Origin: Brugia malayi
Lineage: Eukaryota > Nematoda > Chromadorea > Rhabditida > Onchocercidae
Length of the DNA stretch: 64,000 nucleotides
Reading direction: 5' to 3'
Assembly (NCBI RefSeq): GCF_000002995.4
Contig: NW_025062478.1
Location: 4,006,001 to 4,070,000 of the forward strand
The first letter of the stretch is position 1; every line of letters begins with the position of its first letter. Shown piece by piece: positions 12,701 to 25,190 of the stretch. The notes beneath the pieces were generated by a model. It was not told where the DNA came from. It saw only the letters and a program-made list of their open reading frames with translations, and ran no database searches. The position numbers were made by a program, and so were the translations under genes.

Positions 12701-13456
12701 TCCCGTTAAACATAATATGAAGAACAGGTAAATCATAATTGTTTAGGAATGTTCATACCGGTTGGGAAATGTATCCAGCAAGGTGCAGAAGAATTCGAAG
12801 ATCATAGCAAATTATGTGCATCTTGCCAAGGTGTATATATGCTTGGCAAAATGTGTTTCCCGCGATTCATCAATGCGATAAAATGTGAGAAACAAATTCA
12901 AACATCTGGATGTATTTTCGACAAAGTCTCAACTAAATGTAAGATTTAAACGCCACACAAAGTAAGCCTATAATTATAGATTTAAAATTCTTTCCTCAAG
13001 TCCCTCAAATTGATAGATTTATACTTCAAATATTTTTGTAAAAATAAAAAGGAAAAAAAAAAGCTGTTTGTTAAACAGAAACTAAAAGACAAACATTATG
13101 AACTAATAAAAATACGACCATTCTTTATATTTGGTAATTGCTTATTAAGAGGTTAAATTTTGTTGCTAATATTAAGAATTAACTGATTTTCGTCTATAAA
13201 TATATTTTAATTCTGGATAATCCTTCTTTTTTCGATTGAAATATATATTCTCCATTTAACTAAGTTATATAAATTTTAATAAAAACTAATTTTAGCTCAT
13301 GGTTCATGTTACATGCGTACGCTTACATTTAAAGTATTACGTAATGATGGAAACGAAAAATGTCAAGAATGGCACCATGAATACATCCAAGTTCCAACAT
13401 CATGCGAATGTCAGCTTAATATGGATTCATTATTGCTAAGTGCTGTGAAACCGTGA
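9765..13456 (+). CDS. secreted cysteine-rich ligand, IL-17/cystine-knot-like
   Basis: Eight exons join in frame: 9765-9797, 10123-10252, 10624-10694, 11060-11142, 11458-11671, 12048-12228, 12747-12938 and 13296-13456, giving 354 residues. The N-terminus (MTVATAIFSSKLLFWSVIIL) looks like a signal peptide and is followed by a serine-rich stretch. A basic cluster KSKRR near residue 105, across the exon 4/5 junction, could be a proprotein-convertase site. The last 110 or so residues hold ten cysteines, including SKLCASCQG, MCFPRFINAIKC, TSGCIFD, SCYMRTLTFKVLRNDG and EYIQVPTSCECQL. The FPRF...C, VLR, EYI.VP..C.C order matches IL-17-family cytokines, and the final C-x-C also fits noggin, Trunk or Spaetzle cystine knots. 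Secretion is well supported; the family is inferred. The exon 4 donor (GTCACG) is weak, and an extra exon between 10694 and 11060 cannot be excluded. Confidence 0.7.
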
Positions 13457-14512
13457 CAAACGGACGAAACAAAGATTGAATGATCAAATTCTAAGAATGA
13501 CAAAAAGTGAAATGATTTAAAACAGAACGAGCAAAGGGAAAGCAAAGAATGATTTTACTGGTGAACAAGAAACTGATCATTTAAAAAAGAAAAATGATGC
13601 CGTGATGACAATATTGTTTTGTAATTTGTTTTTTCTTTTGTTGTTTCTATTGCAATATTATTCAAATTATTAAAATTTCGAAGCAAAATTGAAATGAACT
13701 AAGTTACACCAAATTAATACAATATAGCGATTATATCAATTCTCATCACATCCAGATGATGAGAGATTAGGTTTATTCGGATGACATTTAAGTAATCAGG
13801 TAGTTATTCCTTTATTACGATTAGATAGTTAGTTAGTTTAGAAAGTAAAAGTTAGCAATTAGTTCTATACATATGTGAAATGATGACCTAACATAAATAC
13901 ATCTATCACATGCAAGAGTGCAACAATATGTAAATTACGTAAACTCTAAAACACAAACGACAATAAATTGATTTCAGAAAAATAAAAGTACACTGGAGGT
14001 GAAGTCTATACTGATGCAAATTTACTATCTAATTACTTATTACCAATTACCTCGACTAAAAGTATAAGAAATGGAAGATATGTAACATAAAATCGCATGA
14101 TTTTTCGAAATAAAAAAATATGAAATCCCGATATAAGGAACTTTTCCAAACTTATAAACTGGTTCGTACTTCAAGAGGTTAAAATTGCAAATATGTTACA
14201 AAGTAAAGAAATTTAACTGATGTAGCGAACTAATAATAAACTGATACAAACAAATGAATAGACATAAAGCAAAGATATCCAGTGATCATATTCTATGTTT
14301 AAATTTCACAAGAACTAAAACTGAACAAATTTATAAACACACCTGTTCAACATGGAAATAAAAGTGACTGAATCCAAAAGCTATTATCATTGTCGAATTT
14401 GGATCGGGTAACCACCTCTCCAGTGGAATCTTTCATAAATACAGCAAAGAAACATTACTCTACACATTTGTTCACTAAAAATGAAAATATTATAAATAAC
14501 AGATCCATAAAG
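13457..14512. other. intergenic region between convergent 3' ends
   Basis: Holds the presumed 3' UTR of the cysteine-rich ligand gene and of the minus-strand NHL-like gene. The only coding-like piece is 14401-14434, a degenerate copy of part of the terminal exon of the NHL-like gene, listed separately. Confidence 0.5.
14401..14434 (-). repeat. degenerate copy of the NHL-like gene's terminal exon
   Basis: Read on the minus strand this segment encodes KIPLERWLPDPNS, matching KVPLDGSKWLPDP in the terminal exon at 14583-14624. The two share most bases across about 35 positions, with one small gap. The copy could be a relic of exon duplication or an alternative terminal exon; its frame runs on to a stop near 14340. 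Confidence 0.45.
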
Positions 14513-16850
14513 CTATTTTTTATTATCTTCATCGCTTACTTGAGACTTATGGATAACACTTGGTTCCTTTTTATCAACAAATGGATCAGGTAACCACTTG
14601 CTACCATCTAGTGGAACTTTTTCCAACCAATCATCGCAAATGGTTTGGTTATCCTATAAGCAAAACCACTAAATAATAATAAAATGATATAGAATGCGAC
14701 TAATAATGTGTTTTGACTAAACACGAAGGTATTTAAGTTTGCAATGAATAAATAAATGCAACTTTACAGCATCTGTAGCACGCACTAAACTTTTTAAATA
14801 AACATACTTTATCAAGTACAATTCCTGAGCAAGCTATAAGAGCCATATCTCCATCAACAACAAAGGCGTTCCCTAAATATGCATCAATCTTTGTAGCTAC
14901 GCGAACAAACTCTCCATCTTGAGTAAACTGCTGTATCCGACCTGTTTTATCCAGAACAAGAATATCACTTCCATATCTGGAAAGATGCTATTATACAGTA
15001 GTATTAAGCCATATAATAAGCAATAAACCAGTAAAACTAGCTAACACGCAAATTTATGTCCCTGTTCTTTTTTTTTTTTGGCAGTTTGTAAAGTAAAATT
15101 AAGAGTGACAAAGAGTTCAAGTGAATTACAAATCTTAAAGTAAACTTAAAGACGTGAAGAATTCATTTCCAAAAACAACTACAGTGACTATTCTCCGATG
15201 TTAATGATGTGGCGTAGTCTAATGCGCTATATTAGCCTTTTAATCCACTGATTAATACCTGTTATGAAGATGAAGATAAGTCATCACTATGAAAGGAAGT
15301 CAATGAAAGAAACATATTCAAAAAAAAAAAAAAAAAAAACCAAACTAACTTCTGTATTGAAAGAGGAAAAAAAATTTGTCCATCTTCTTTTCCTTCCTTA
15401 CTAAAACTTTTGATCACTTTACCTTCTGTTATATTGATTAGTCGGAGGAATTGTCTGCAAAATAATAGCATACTGAATTACGTAATTATTACAGGTGGTT
15501 AAACCCACCACAAAATGTATGTAGATAAATGCTACCTATCATCACGTCCAAGAATCTTTAAATAATTTAAGTAATTTTTTAAAACATCTCAAAACAGAAA
15601 AAAGAAAATGAAATGAAATGATTATCGCTGATATAAAGTACATTTGATTTAACATCGAAGTCAGTACAAACTTCCCAAGTTTTTGCATGTGACAAAAAAT
15701 ATGGTAAACAACAATATAAAACGATTCATTTAAATAATAAAACAAATAACCTAGAATACATATTGAGAGGTAAAGTACATGTTGAGACGACTAAAAGATC
15801 ACTGGGTAAGGCACATACTGTTTGGAAAACGTATTCATCTTCGCAGATCACTTCATTCCAACAACTTGGACAACAAATATCCGAACTACAAAAGGTGAAT
15901 TATAAACAATCAAATACAACTGGAAATTTAAAACTTTTTTAAAAAAAGATCTCCAATGAAACGATGGATTGCAACCCCAATGCTTTTTAACATACCTGTA
16001 AACAATGGAATCCTCGCCCTTTACCCGTTTAGTCAAAAACATTTCACCGCTATCATTCACGCTTAAACTTTGTATTTTACCGTCAACAAATTGTTCACTG
16101 ATCGTTTCACCATCCAGTGTCATTACTTTGAGCAACGTTAAACCTGACATATATTCCGAATAAGCATAAATTATCTGAAAAGGAACAAAGATGATCAAGA
16201 ATTGCCTTTGACGAAGCAACGCCTACAAACATCATTCATATGATTACCTGTTAAGGCATAACTCTACTAGATGCTCTCAAATATACCATTATGAACAGTT
16301 CTTATATGACTGATTAGGTTATGCCTAGAAATCTAATAATATTAGCAAGAAAATGACACCTTATCTTCACAAAATGACACTTGACAAAATGGTTCAGCTT
16401 TTTTTGTAAAATCATTTTTTTCCTGGTAAAGCAATTCGCCGAACCGATCCATTTTGAACAATCCTCCCTTGGTTGCTACCCAAATATTTCGCATATTATC
16501 AAGAGAAATACTGAAAAAACAGGCATAAATAAAAAAGGTGAAAACGAATGAAACAAAACAAACAGTTGACTTATAGAGTATATATACAGTAGTGGCAATG
16601 TTACATGATAAGCTGAGTACTTTTTTCTCTTTTAAAGGAACAAACAAAAAATAAATTAACACTACATTGGGGATAGAAAACAATAGGATAATAGTTTTTC
16701 AAACTTGAAATATATTCGAAATATTCATTTTAACTTTTGATAAAAAAATGTTCTTTACCTGTATGGTACTCGAGCGCCAAGCGGTGTTAAATGTACGAAC
16801 ATTTCCGCAGTGCGTTGATGATTAGCAGTATTTGACAGTGTTTCTGTCAT
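14513..16850 (-). CDS. NHL-like beta-propeller protein
   Basis: Seven minus-strand exons join in frame: 16759-16850, 16360-16510, 15996-16174, 15751-15864, 15350-15454, 14808-14976 and 14513-14653, giving 316 residues. The body is built of propeller-blade-like units: DNMRNIWVATKGGLFKMD, GKIQSLSVNDSGEMFLTK, SDILVLDKTGRIQQFTQDG and AYLGNAFVVDGDMALIACS. This hydrophobic-D-x-x-G-x-I/V pattern resembles NHL or SGL propeller repeats. There is no RING, B-box, signal peptide or membrane segment, so it is not a TRIM-NHL protein of the LIN-41 type and is probably cytosolic. The C-terminus (WLPDPFVDKKEP onward) is polar. I do not recognise a specific ortholog. The start ATG (MTETLSNTANHQ) is the first in frame. 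The upstream gap is shared with a divergent gene starting at 18178. Confidence 0.75.
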
Positions 16851-18177
16851 ATTGCGATATGTCGCAAAATGGTATTGCAATAATTACTCGAAAATATGAA
16901 ATAAAATCCGAATTAGAGGATCTCCTAATTATATTCTTCCAAATATAAAATTTGAAAATCTCCTAAAATCTTTTTATTTCTTTCTTCTTTTATCATCTAT
17001 TTCTTAATCATTAACACCCTACAATTTACAATTCTATCTATATCATTTTGTCTCTAATAATTTAAATTTATAATTTTCTTCTACATGTTTTCTCATCATT
17101 AATCAATATTTTCCATATCTATATTTCCCATTTATTAACAATCATTGTTGTTTCACTCCAGAACAATGGAAATCACCGCATATTTCTTTCTCACTACTTC
17201 AATTTCTTTCTCATCCTTTAACTTAATCGATCTTCGAAAAATAGTCACTTCTGTTCTCTTCTCTTCATTCTTTACTCTTCAATTATTTAAAATATATCAC
17301 AACATAAAAAACACTATCCTCATGCCTTGTACCACACCACAACAAATTGTATGAATCCCGATCTAACATCCGGAAAACTGAAAATCACAATTTCAATCGT
17401 AAATCGCCTTTCGATATAAGACACTGTTACACTGTTGCAGCATTTTCAATCACATTTGTCCGAAATCTATCCACAGATTTAAGACACGCAGAAAGAAAAA
17501 AAGGATTATTAATTTAACATAAACAGAAAGAAGAAAAGAATTGTTACATCAAGAAAGTAATATGCATTTTGCAATGATTGTAATGATGCATGCTGCATGC
17601 GCAACATAATAAACAAGCTGCATGATAATATGCATATTTAACGTGCTGATAATTATATCACTGATTCTATATCAACAATGCTAATTGTATTTTTCATTTC
17701 ACTTCATTTTCAAACTAAGACAAAATCTGCAATTTTGCAGAAAAGTATCATTTTGTCAAACGAAATCTCGCAAGTGTGGTTGCTAATTTAATCCGCACAC
17801 GCGCAACACTTAGATCAACGTGATTGGTTAGCTATCCTAAAGCTCTACTTTTATCAGTAAGCTCATTTATCACTATTTCCACATTTTAAGATCACTGCTA
17901 TCACTATCAGCACGGCTATCACTATAATTACTGCTTAAATTTCATTATATTAATATGACAATAAATATTCCTAACCTCTTCTGTTGTTTTTTGGTCGATG
18001 GTTTTAGAAGCTTTGTTATCATTTCAATTCTATTCTGAATATCCAATAATTAAGAAATCCTAAAACATAGAAAAAAGTGCAACATTTACTTTGTTGAAAA
18101 ATTAAAACTAAACTTCAAAATGTTAAAATGAAACAGCTTCAACACAACTTATGTAACTAAAATTATTTATATTTGAG
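16851..18177. promoter_or_regulatory. head-to-head intergenic region
   Basis: About 1.3 kb between the divergent start codons of the NHL-like gene (-) and the disordered-protein gene (+). An 89-base cluster of TGCAT motifs lies at about 17562-17634, with ATGCATGCTGCATGCGC at 17586-17602 as its centre. A 69-residue frame at 17145-17354 sits in T-rich sequence and has no recognisable domain. Shared promoter activity is inferred from layout only. Confidence 0.4.
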
Positions 18178-21100
18178 ATGGATGAAGATGGAAAGAATAT
18201 TAGCGATGATATATCAAGTCTTTTACATGCGGCTGAAGAATGGGCAGATGAACGATTGCTTCCTATAAATTCATCACATGATTTTGATAATTCAATTTCT
18301 TATGTTGGTTTTTAATTTTTGCAGGAATTTCAATTAACTTAAATTTTATTTTTCTTACAAAATAAGGTAGTAGAACTTGATAAAACATAATAATCTATTA
18401 TTTATTATAGTAAATAGCAAAACTTATTGGCAACATGAATATCGTATAGCTTTTAACCAACGAGTTAGATAAATACTTTTTCGAGAATTGCATTTTTTCT
18501 TTTTTCTTTTTTTTTTTTTTTTGCTCATATTGAATATTATTTAAAAATAGGATTATAATATTTTTTGAATAAAATAAAAAGAATTATAATTCACGCAAAA
18601 AAAGGAAAAAAATCAATGATAGTATTTTGTAGCCTATTCATGTACCGGTTGAGGAAGTTGCTGGACAAGTTGCCTTAGAGCTATGCAAAATTTATAATTG
18701 GGATCCTGAAACGGGCGCTGATAGGCGACTTTCAAGACGAAATGCCAGTGATACAACGTCCATACAACAGTCTTCAGAAGTACCAATTTTTTGCAATATT
18801 TTTTATTTCTTTAATGATTTTATCTTTCTTTTGTGAACAGAAGTAATTTCTTTTCAAATTCTAAGGTTGCCTCATCAGCAAAGCATGTCGAATATCATGA
18901 GCAGGACATTTTGCCTGATATATTTCAACAACCGGATGTAATAACATTCGAAGATAATATAAATAAAACATATACCGTAAAAAAAAATCCGCTTAATAAA
19001 AAGGAACAGTTGGATAAACCTGCCGAGGTAATTCAAAATAATAATATCATAAATGAAAGAAAAACTTCGCATAATATATCGGAACAATTTTATAAACCTG
19101 ATCAGGTAATTCATAATAATGTTGCTGTTTCCTTTAATACAACGAAAGTAATGAATGTACCCAATCAGATAATTCATGATGATAATATCATGAATAAAAC
19201 ACTAGCCTGTATCTCACCAAAAATGACGAAAGAATTGGACAAACCTAATCAGGTAACTCAAGATAATTTGAAGCAAAAGTTAACTATGACTGAAAAAATT
19301 GCCATGCTTTCCGTCCCGGATACTATTTCTTCTTTGACTGCCGGCATCTCTTATGGTAGTAAAATTATTACTGTAAACAACGCTGAAAGGAACACTTATA
19401 TTTCACCGAATGATAACTGTCCCGGTATAATGAATCAAAATGAAATGTCTAATGCAGAAGGAAATCCTCAAAGTATGAAGCAAAAATTCTTTTCTGTTGC
19501 TTCCGAAGAATTAGCTGTAAATTGTGCACAAGATACTACACTTTTCTCTGGAAAAATGGATTGTCGAGAACTTCCAGACAATAACCTCACCATCACTATT
19601 CCTCATACAAAATCTCCAAAAGAAACCCAAAAAACATCAGAAATAACAAATTCTGGATCAAATGATATCAATGAAAAAAATATTAATGCTTATGGAAACG
19701 GAAATATTGTCAACTCACACTGTTCAACAGATAACGATGACGTTATTATTACCACAGCTAATTTTTCATTTCCTGCTGTTGAAACGAGCATATTTACTGA
19801 TAATGAAATTAATCGGTCAACTGTCTCGAAGGTTGATGAAATTATCAAGTCATCTTTTTCAAATTTTTCGCCGAGTGCTACTGATACAAAGAATATTACG
19901 AACTTACCTGAGAACGATATTTCAATTCCAAAGATCTCTGTTATCGCTAATATAACACCACAACAATTTTCACAGCATTCTGATGAAAATAAGGAAAGTT
20001 TGATGGTCATTAACTCAACGGAATTCAATTCAATTCGAAATGATCATTGTGCTTTACCGGAAGAAAATCGTGCTTTAATCATTGAGTTAAATAATAGATT
20101 AAATCTCTTACAGAATAGTATCAGGCCATCACAAACTATAATTCAAGAAGTTGACAATCAAGATCTTATTTCTTCCAAAACAACAAAGCAATCGGAAAAA
20201 TATTTGTTGACTGTACCAGCAAATTTAAATCTAAGTCCTGCCGTTAAAGAAATTAAAAATAATGCTATGATGGCATTACCAAATATCAATAATTCTATGC
20301 AAACTGAAAGCAGTACATATTTGTATGACAGAAAAAATTACGCAAATTTGGAAACGAATATAGATGCTGAAAATGCATCAAAGAACCAATTAATTATCAG
20401 TAATGAAATTACGGATCCAATGACAAATGTAAATGATGAGCGTATTGCTGCGAATAATCAAACGCAATTTTACCTGGAAAATCACTTGGATCATCTGGAA
20501 AAACGTTGTAAAGAAAGTAAAGAATTTCAAACGTAAGTACCTCATTTTTCTGTTTGCATATTTTATGGTAAAATATAGTTATGCATACGATGTAACAAAA
20601 GATTATATCATACACGTTAAAAGCGATTCCCTAAATAGCTTTCGAGCAACTTATACGTTGATTTGATGTATAATCATTAAGATATGTAACATATTCATAG
20701 AAGAAAAAGTTTTTAAATAAATTTGCAATCTAATTTGTCAAGCACGCACCATTAATAAAATATTCTAATAAACACATTGATTCAGTTATACAATGATTTT
20801 AAAACAGAAAATAGAGTCACTCATAATGATTTGTATAATCACTGACGTGGATTTTTTATTATTTTGAAAAAATTTTGAAAAAATAGAAAATTTTCAAAAG
20901 CATATAGGAGAAGTTTCACGATGATTTGGAATAATATTTCTTTTCCTCAGACGACTCTCGTTTCAGAGATGCAATCGGAAAGGAATTCATAACCAGATCT
21001 ATAAAAACAGATCAGAAAAATGAAAATGAATCGGACAAAATTGTAGATGACAAATTAAACAGGTATAGCAAGAAGACACTGTTGTATATTTTTTGTAAAA

Positions 21101-23651
21101 TATATTCTTTCATAATTTATATAGATTTCGATTTTTTAAAAATCTTTTTTAAAATTTTTATTTTAAAAATTTTGAAGATTGTTAATTACAATTCAATTAT
21201 CTGCCAGTTTATTATTTTTGTTATTATTATTCTCCCAACTTATATGTCTTAATAGTCTTTTATCCTTTATTTATAATGACACTTGATCTAATATCCTAAT
21301 CATTGATTTATTAATTGAAATTAATTGTCTAGTGATTAGGAAATAATAACTAATAATTTCAAGTTCACCAAATGGAGAAAATCAAATTAATACAGCTGAA
21401 AATACTTCATTCAATAAGTCGTTAACAGCAATAAATTCTTTTAAAAACAGTACTGACGAACAATCAATAATGGGCAAAAGCAAGTATTGATTGATCTACT
21501 GCAGTGGTTTTCCTTTGCTTATAATAATAATATTTCTGTTACTAAAATACCTAATTCAAAAAAACGGACACAGAAAATTTGCGTAACCTGAAATAATTTC
21601 TATTTATATATATTTATCACATTTTTTTTGGTCATTAATTGTTGTTAATAAAATATTTATATTATTTTTAATTAAAATTAAATGTTAAAAATTGGCTAAC
21701 ATTAAGGATCATTTTTGGATGAGCCAATTAAATTTTTCAACTACTTATCATCATCAGCGCGACGAAAATCATGTCCATCTTCGACTAAGCAAAATCCCGC
21801 TCAAACTAATAAATTTTCAACACGAGCTGGAATGCGAGCAAAAACAGTTCGTGAAATTCTGAAAACTCCAACAATTATGACAGTAAACATTCATTTTGTT
21901 AATATTTTTTTTTTCTTTTGCATATTTTAAAGTGCATCAAAATTTTTTTAAGTATTAATCTCGCAAAAATATCGCACAAAGCAAAAGAAAATTTTTAAAT
22001 GGTAATTTTAACAAAATATTATGGGGAAAAAAATAAGAAATTTGCATACATATTTAACATGCTTCAATGATGAGATAAAGTAAAAAAATAGTACTAAAAA
22101 ATAAATTGAACAAATAGTTTGTGATAAGGGCAAATTGTTGAGTAATTAATTACTAATATATATTGACTCATTCGATTTTTTTTTGATTTCTCTCTCATTA
22201 ACCTAAATCTATCTACCATGACAATAATCATTTTAGCCTAAGCCTATAGTAAGCATTCTAGTCCGATGTTGTTCGAAAATTGAATATCAGACAAAATTCG
22301 GGCTCAGTTCATTCGACAGGACGGGTTAATCCACCGAAGAAACCAAATAGATTACCACTGGAAACTCGCGCTTCTCGTCTGAAAGCTAATTATTTAGCGA
22401 AGGAACGAGCTGAAAAAGAAAATGGTTGGAAATTATTGGATTGAGTTATTTGATAAATTGATAAAGTTTATTAAACTCTTTGTTTAATAATTAATATTTA
22501 CTCAAATTTCGGTTTAAACTTCAAGATAATTCCTAAATTTGAGTGTTTTTTTTTTTTTTTTTTTTAAGTTAAGATAATTTTGCTATTTGTTATTCAATTC
22601 GCTAAATGAACTTATTAGCATCTCCTGTACGCGGTAAAATCCAGTTAAAATGAGAACAGAAATTGGATAACTTAAGTGAAAGGTTTATGATGCATAATTT
22701 TAAAGCACATTTACTACTTATGTAATTTAACTGATCAAATTATTCAAAAAATTACTCGTTTTTGTACAAGATTCAAACTTTCCAATCAATTAAATTTCCT
22801 TCTTTCCTATCAAAAATCAAATTATTTGTTTTTAATGTAAATATGTCAATGAATATACAGGAAATAACCTTTAAAATGAATACAAATTAAGTTTTCTGCC
22901 TAATTCAATCAATTTTCCTTCTTTTTGTTGGCAATTATAATTTTTATTTCAGCAAAAAGATTAAAAATGATTGAAGACCAAAATCTATCACCTATAACAG
23001 CTGGTCGTTTGTCAGTGTTACGAAAAATGTAAGTTAGAAATAAAATAATTTTAGTGCACATTATTTTTCTTATATGCATCAATATTTCTTTATAGTAACC
23101 AGAAAGCAGTTTATCATTTCAGATTACCATCCGCTTCTCAGAATCATATAAAATCGATTGATGTCAAGAAATCAAAGATACCGTTAGTTTAAGTTTCAAT
23201 AATTCTACATTTTAGGGATGAAAGATATTGTTGCCAATTATTAAAATACCATAAGAGTATCCTATTATTTGTAATCTGAAAACAGTTTACCATTTTCAGG
23301 ATTCCATCCGGCACTAAGAATCCTTCAAAATCGGATTGTTCCAGAAAATCAAATATACCGTTAAGTTTAAGTGTCAATAATCAAGTTTGCGATTTTGGGA
23401 AAAAACATACTGTCCGCCAATTACTAAAGTACTTTATTATTTGTAATAATCAGAAAACAGCTTACCATTTCAGGATATTATTCGGTTCTAAGAATCCAGC
23501 TAAACCGAGCAGTTCTAGAAAATCAAATATACCATTAGCTTTAAATCGCAATAATGGGCTGAATAGTTTTCGGAGAAATACACTACCACCAATTGTTGAG
23601 ACGCCACAAGCAAGCAGACGGAAAAATTGGATGAAAGAATTTGAAATATAA
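18178..23651 (+). CDS. large disordered protein, unknown function
   Basis: Best model: exons 18178-18303, 18633-18779, 18866-20532, 20967-21062, 21364-21449, 21707-21882, 22262-22424, 22953-23028 and 23300-23651, about 962 residues. The start MDEDGKNISDDISSLLHAAEEWADERLLP is acidic and helical. Exon 3 (about 555 residues) is polar, Asn/Ser/Thr-rich and largely disordered, with four degenerate copies of KPxQVIxNNxI near its beginning. The C-terminal third is basic, with RAGMRAKTVREILKTP and RLPLETRASRLKANYLAKER, then the tandemly triplicated terminal exon. No catalytic domain, signal peptide or membrane segment is visible. The basic, helical C-terminus might bind nucleic acid or microtubules, but this is speculation. 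The exon 5 donor is uncertain: ending at 21483 looks natural but breaks phase with exon 6, whereas 21449 keeps it. In exon 7 an unspliced frame would stop after EKENGWKLLD. Confidence 0.72.
23095..23651 (+). repeat. three tandem copies of a terminal exon unit
   Basis: A unit of about 175 bases is present three times. Each copy has a TTTCAG acceptor followed by an exon encoding a version of (I)PSxSKNPxKSxxSRKSxIPL, with acceptors just before 23123, 23300 and 23474 (spacing 177 and 174). All three acceptors are in the same phase relative to the donor at 23028. Copy 1 reaches a stop at 23190-23192. Copies 2 and 3 form one open frame through the former intron to the stop at 23651. Confidence 0.8.
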
Positions 23652-24564
23652 AAAAATACTACCTATTAGATGGTTTCGATATTAATTTTTGTAATTTTTA
23701 AATGATTCATGTATAAGAATATCAGCAATTAAAATGAAATAAATACTACAATTTTTTTTTCTTGTTAACGTGGCTAATTTTTTTTTACGACTTGATTGAA
23801 AGAATTAACTGGAAGGATTTCTACAAAGTCGAAGTTATCTTTCTGGACACCATTTTAGCACTAAATGAAACATACTTCGGTGTTTTACCATACATTTCAA
23901 CTATTTTTTTTTTACTTAGCTTACTCAATTACTTAACTGTTTACTCATTTACTAACTGGCTTACTATGCTTCCTGATAACTTACTTACCTCTTTGTCTAC
24001 TGTTTATTTTTGTTTTCATTACTGATTATTTATTTTTGAAGATTGATCTATTCGCATATTTGTTTCTCACTAATTAATTCATCCATTCATATAATTTGTT
24101 AATTATTACTTAATTTATTATTAATCTAATAACAAATTTCTCATTCACTAGACTAATTGCTCACTTGTCTACTAATTTACCCACTTATTACTAACATTTT
24201 TTATTAACATAAACTTACTCATTAATTTGCTATCTATTTATAACTAGTTGCGACCTATTTATAAGGAAACTTATTTACAATTACATATGCATTTGTTTAT
24301 TTACTAATTACCAATATATTTACCAGTCATAACTATGAATATTAAATCCATCTCATTATTTGTCAAAAATTTCAATTTCAAATTCAGTTGTTAAAGCTTA
24401 ATTTTTCTCCTACATTTTAGTATTTCTTTCTCTTTTTCCCCTTCTTTTTTTAAAAAAATTATCATCTAATTATCAAAGAAAACATAAAATTTTTGTTTTA
24501 ACATTAAAAGAACACAATTTTAATAAGTTTTAATTACAAGTTTGAAAATACAAAAACACCTCGT

Positions 24565-24750
24565 TGTATGTAATTTGCATTGTTGGACGTACTTTCCACT
24601 GCTATATATATATAGTCTTATTACTGCACGTAGTTTTAATTACTACACGTAGCTTTTATGTTACATATAATTTTCACTGTTACACATAATTTGCACTGCT
24701 GAACGTAGTTCGTATTTTTGCACGTAGTTTTCCACTGTTGCACGTTATTA
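24565..24750. repeat. degenerate short tandem repeat array (GCACGTAGTTTT type)
   Basis: About seven irregular copies of a unit of 20-30 bases resembling GCACGTAGTTTTCACTGTT. Clear copies start near 24625, 24646, 24704, 24720 and 24739. Copies differ by several substitutions, so the array is old. Confidence 0.55.
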
Positions 24751-25190
24751 AATAATGGTTGTGTATTTGGGAGAAGTGCTGGGAGTAATTTACTTTTTTC
24801 TTTTTTTTTCCTCTTTTTTTTTACTTCACATATGGCAGGCATATCTCGCACTGTATTTTGCTTTTTACTTTTCCAGAAGACGTTAATTAATTATTGGTAG
24901 TTGTAGTAGAAATTTCCATATATTCTAGAGATATATCATATAAATGCACTTTTTCTCTTTGCTTTTTTCTATATATATAAGACATTTAATAAATGTTAAG
25001 CATAAATTTATTTAAAACACAATTTTTAACGTAATATTCACCTTTTAATGATAATTTATAAATAATGGAATTGAATATAAATGATATGAAATATTCATTT
25101 TCACTAACAAATATTATTTGCATAGATAAAACGTTCAATTGTACTATTTTAGGCTGTGTCTAAGGGAAAATCAACCGGTAGTAAAGTGCA

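Noticed and set aside
17145..17354. 69-codon Phe/Ser/Thr-rich frame between divergent genes
   Set aside because: The sequence is C/T-rich with no G, has no splice context and no family likeness.
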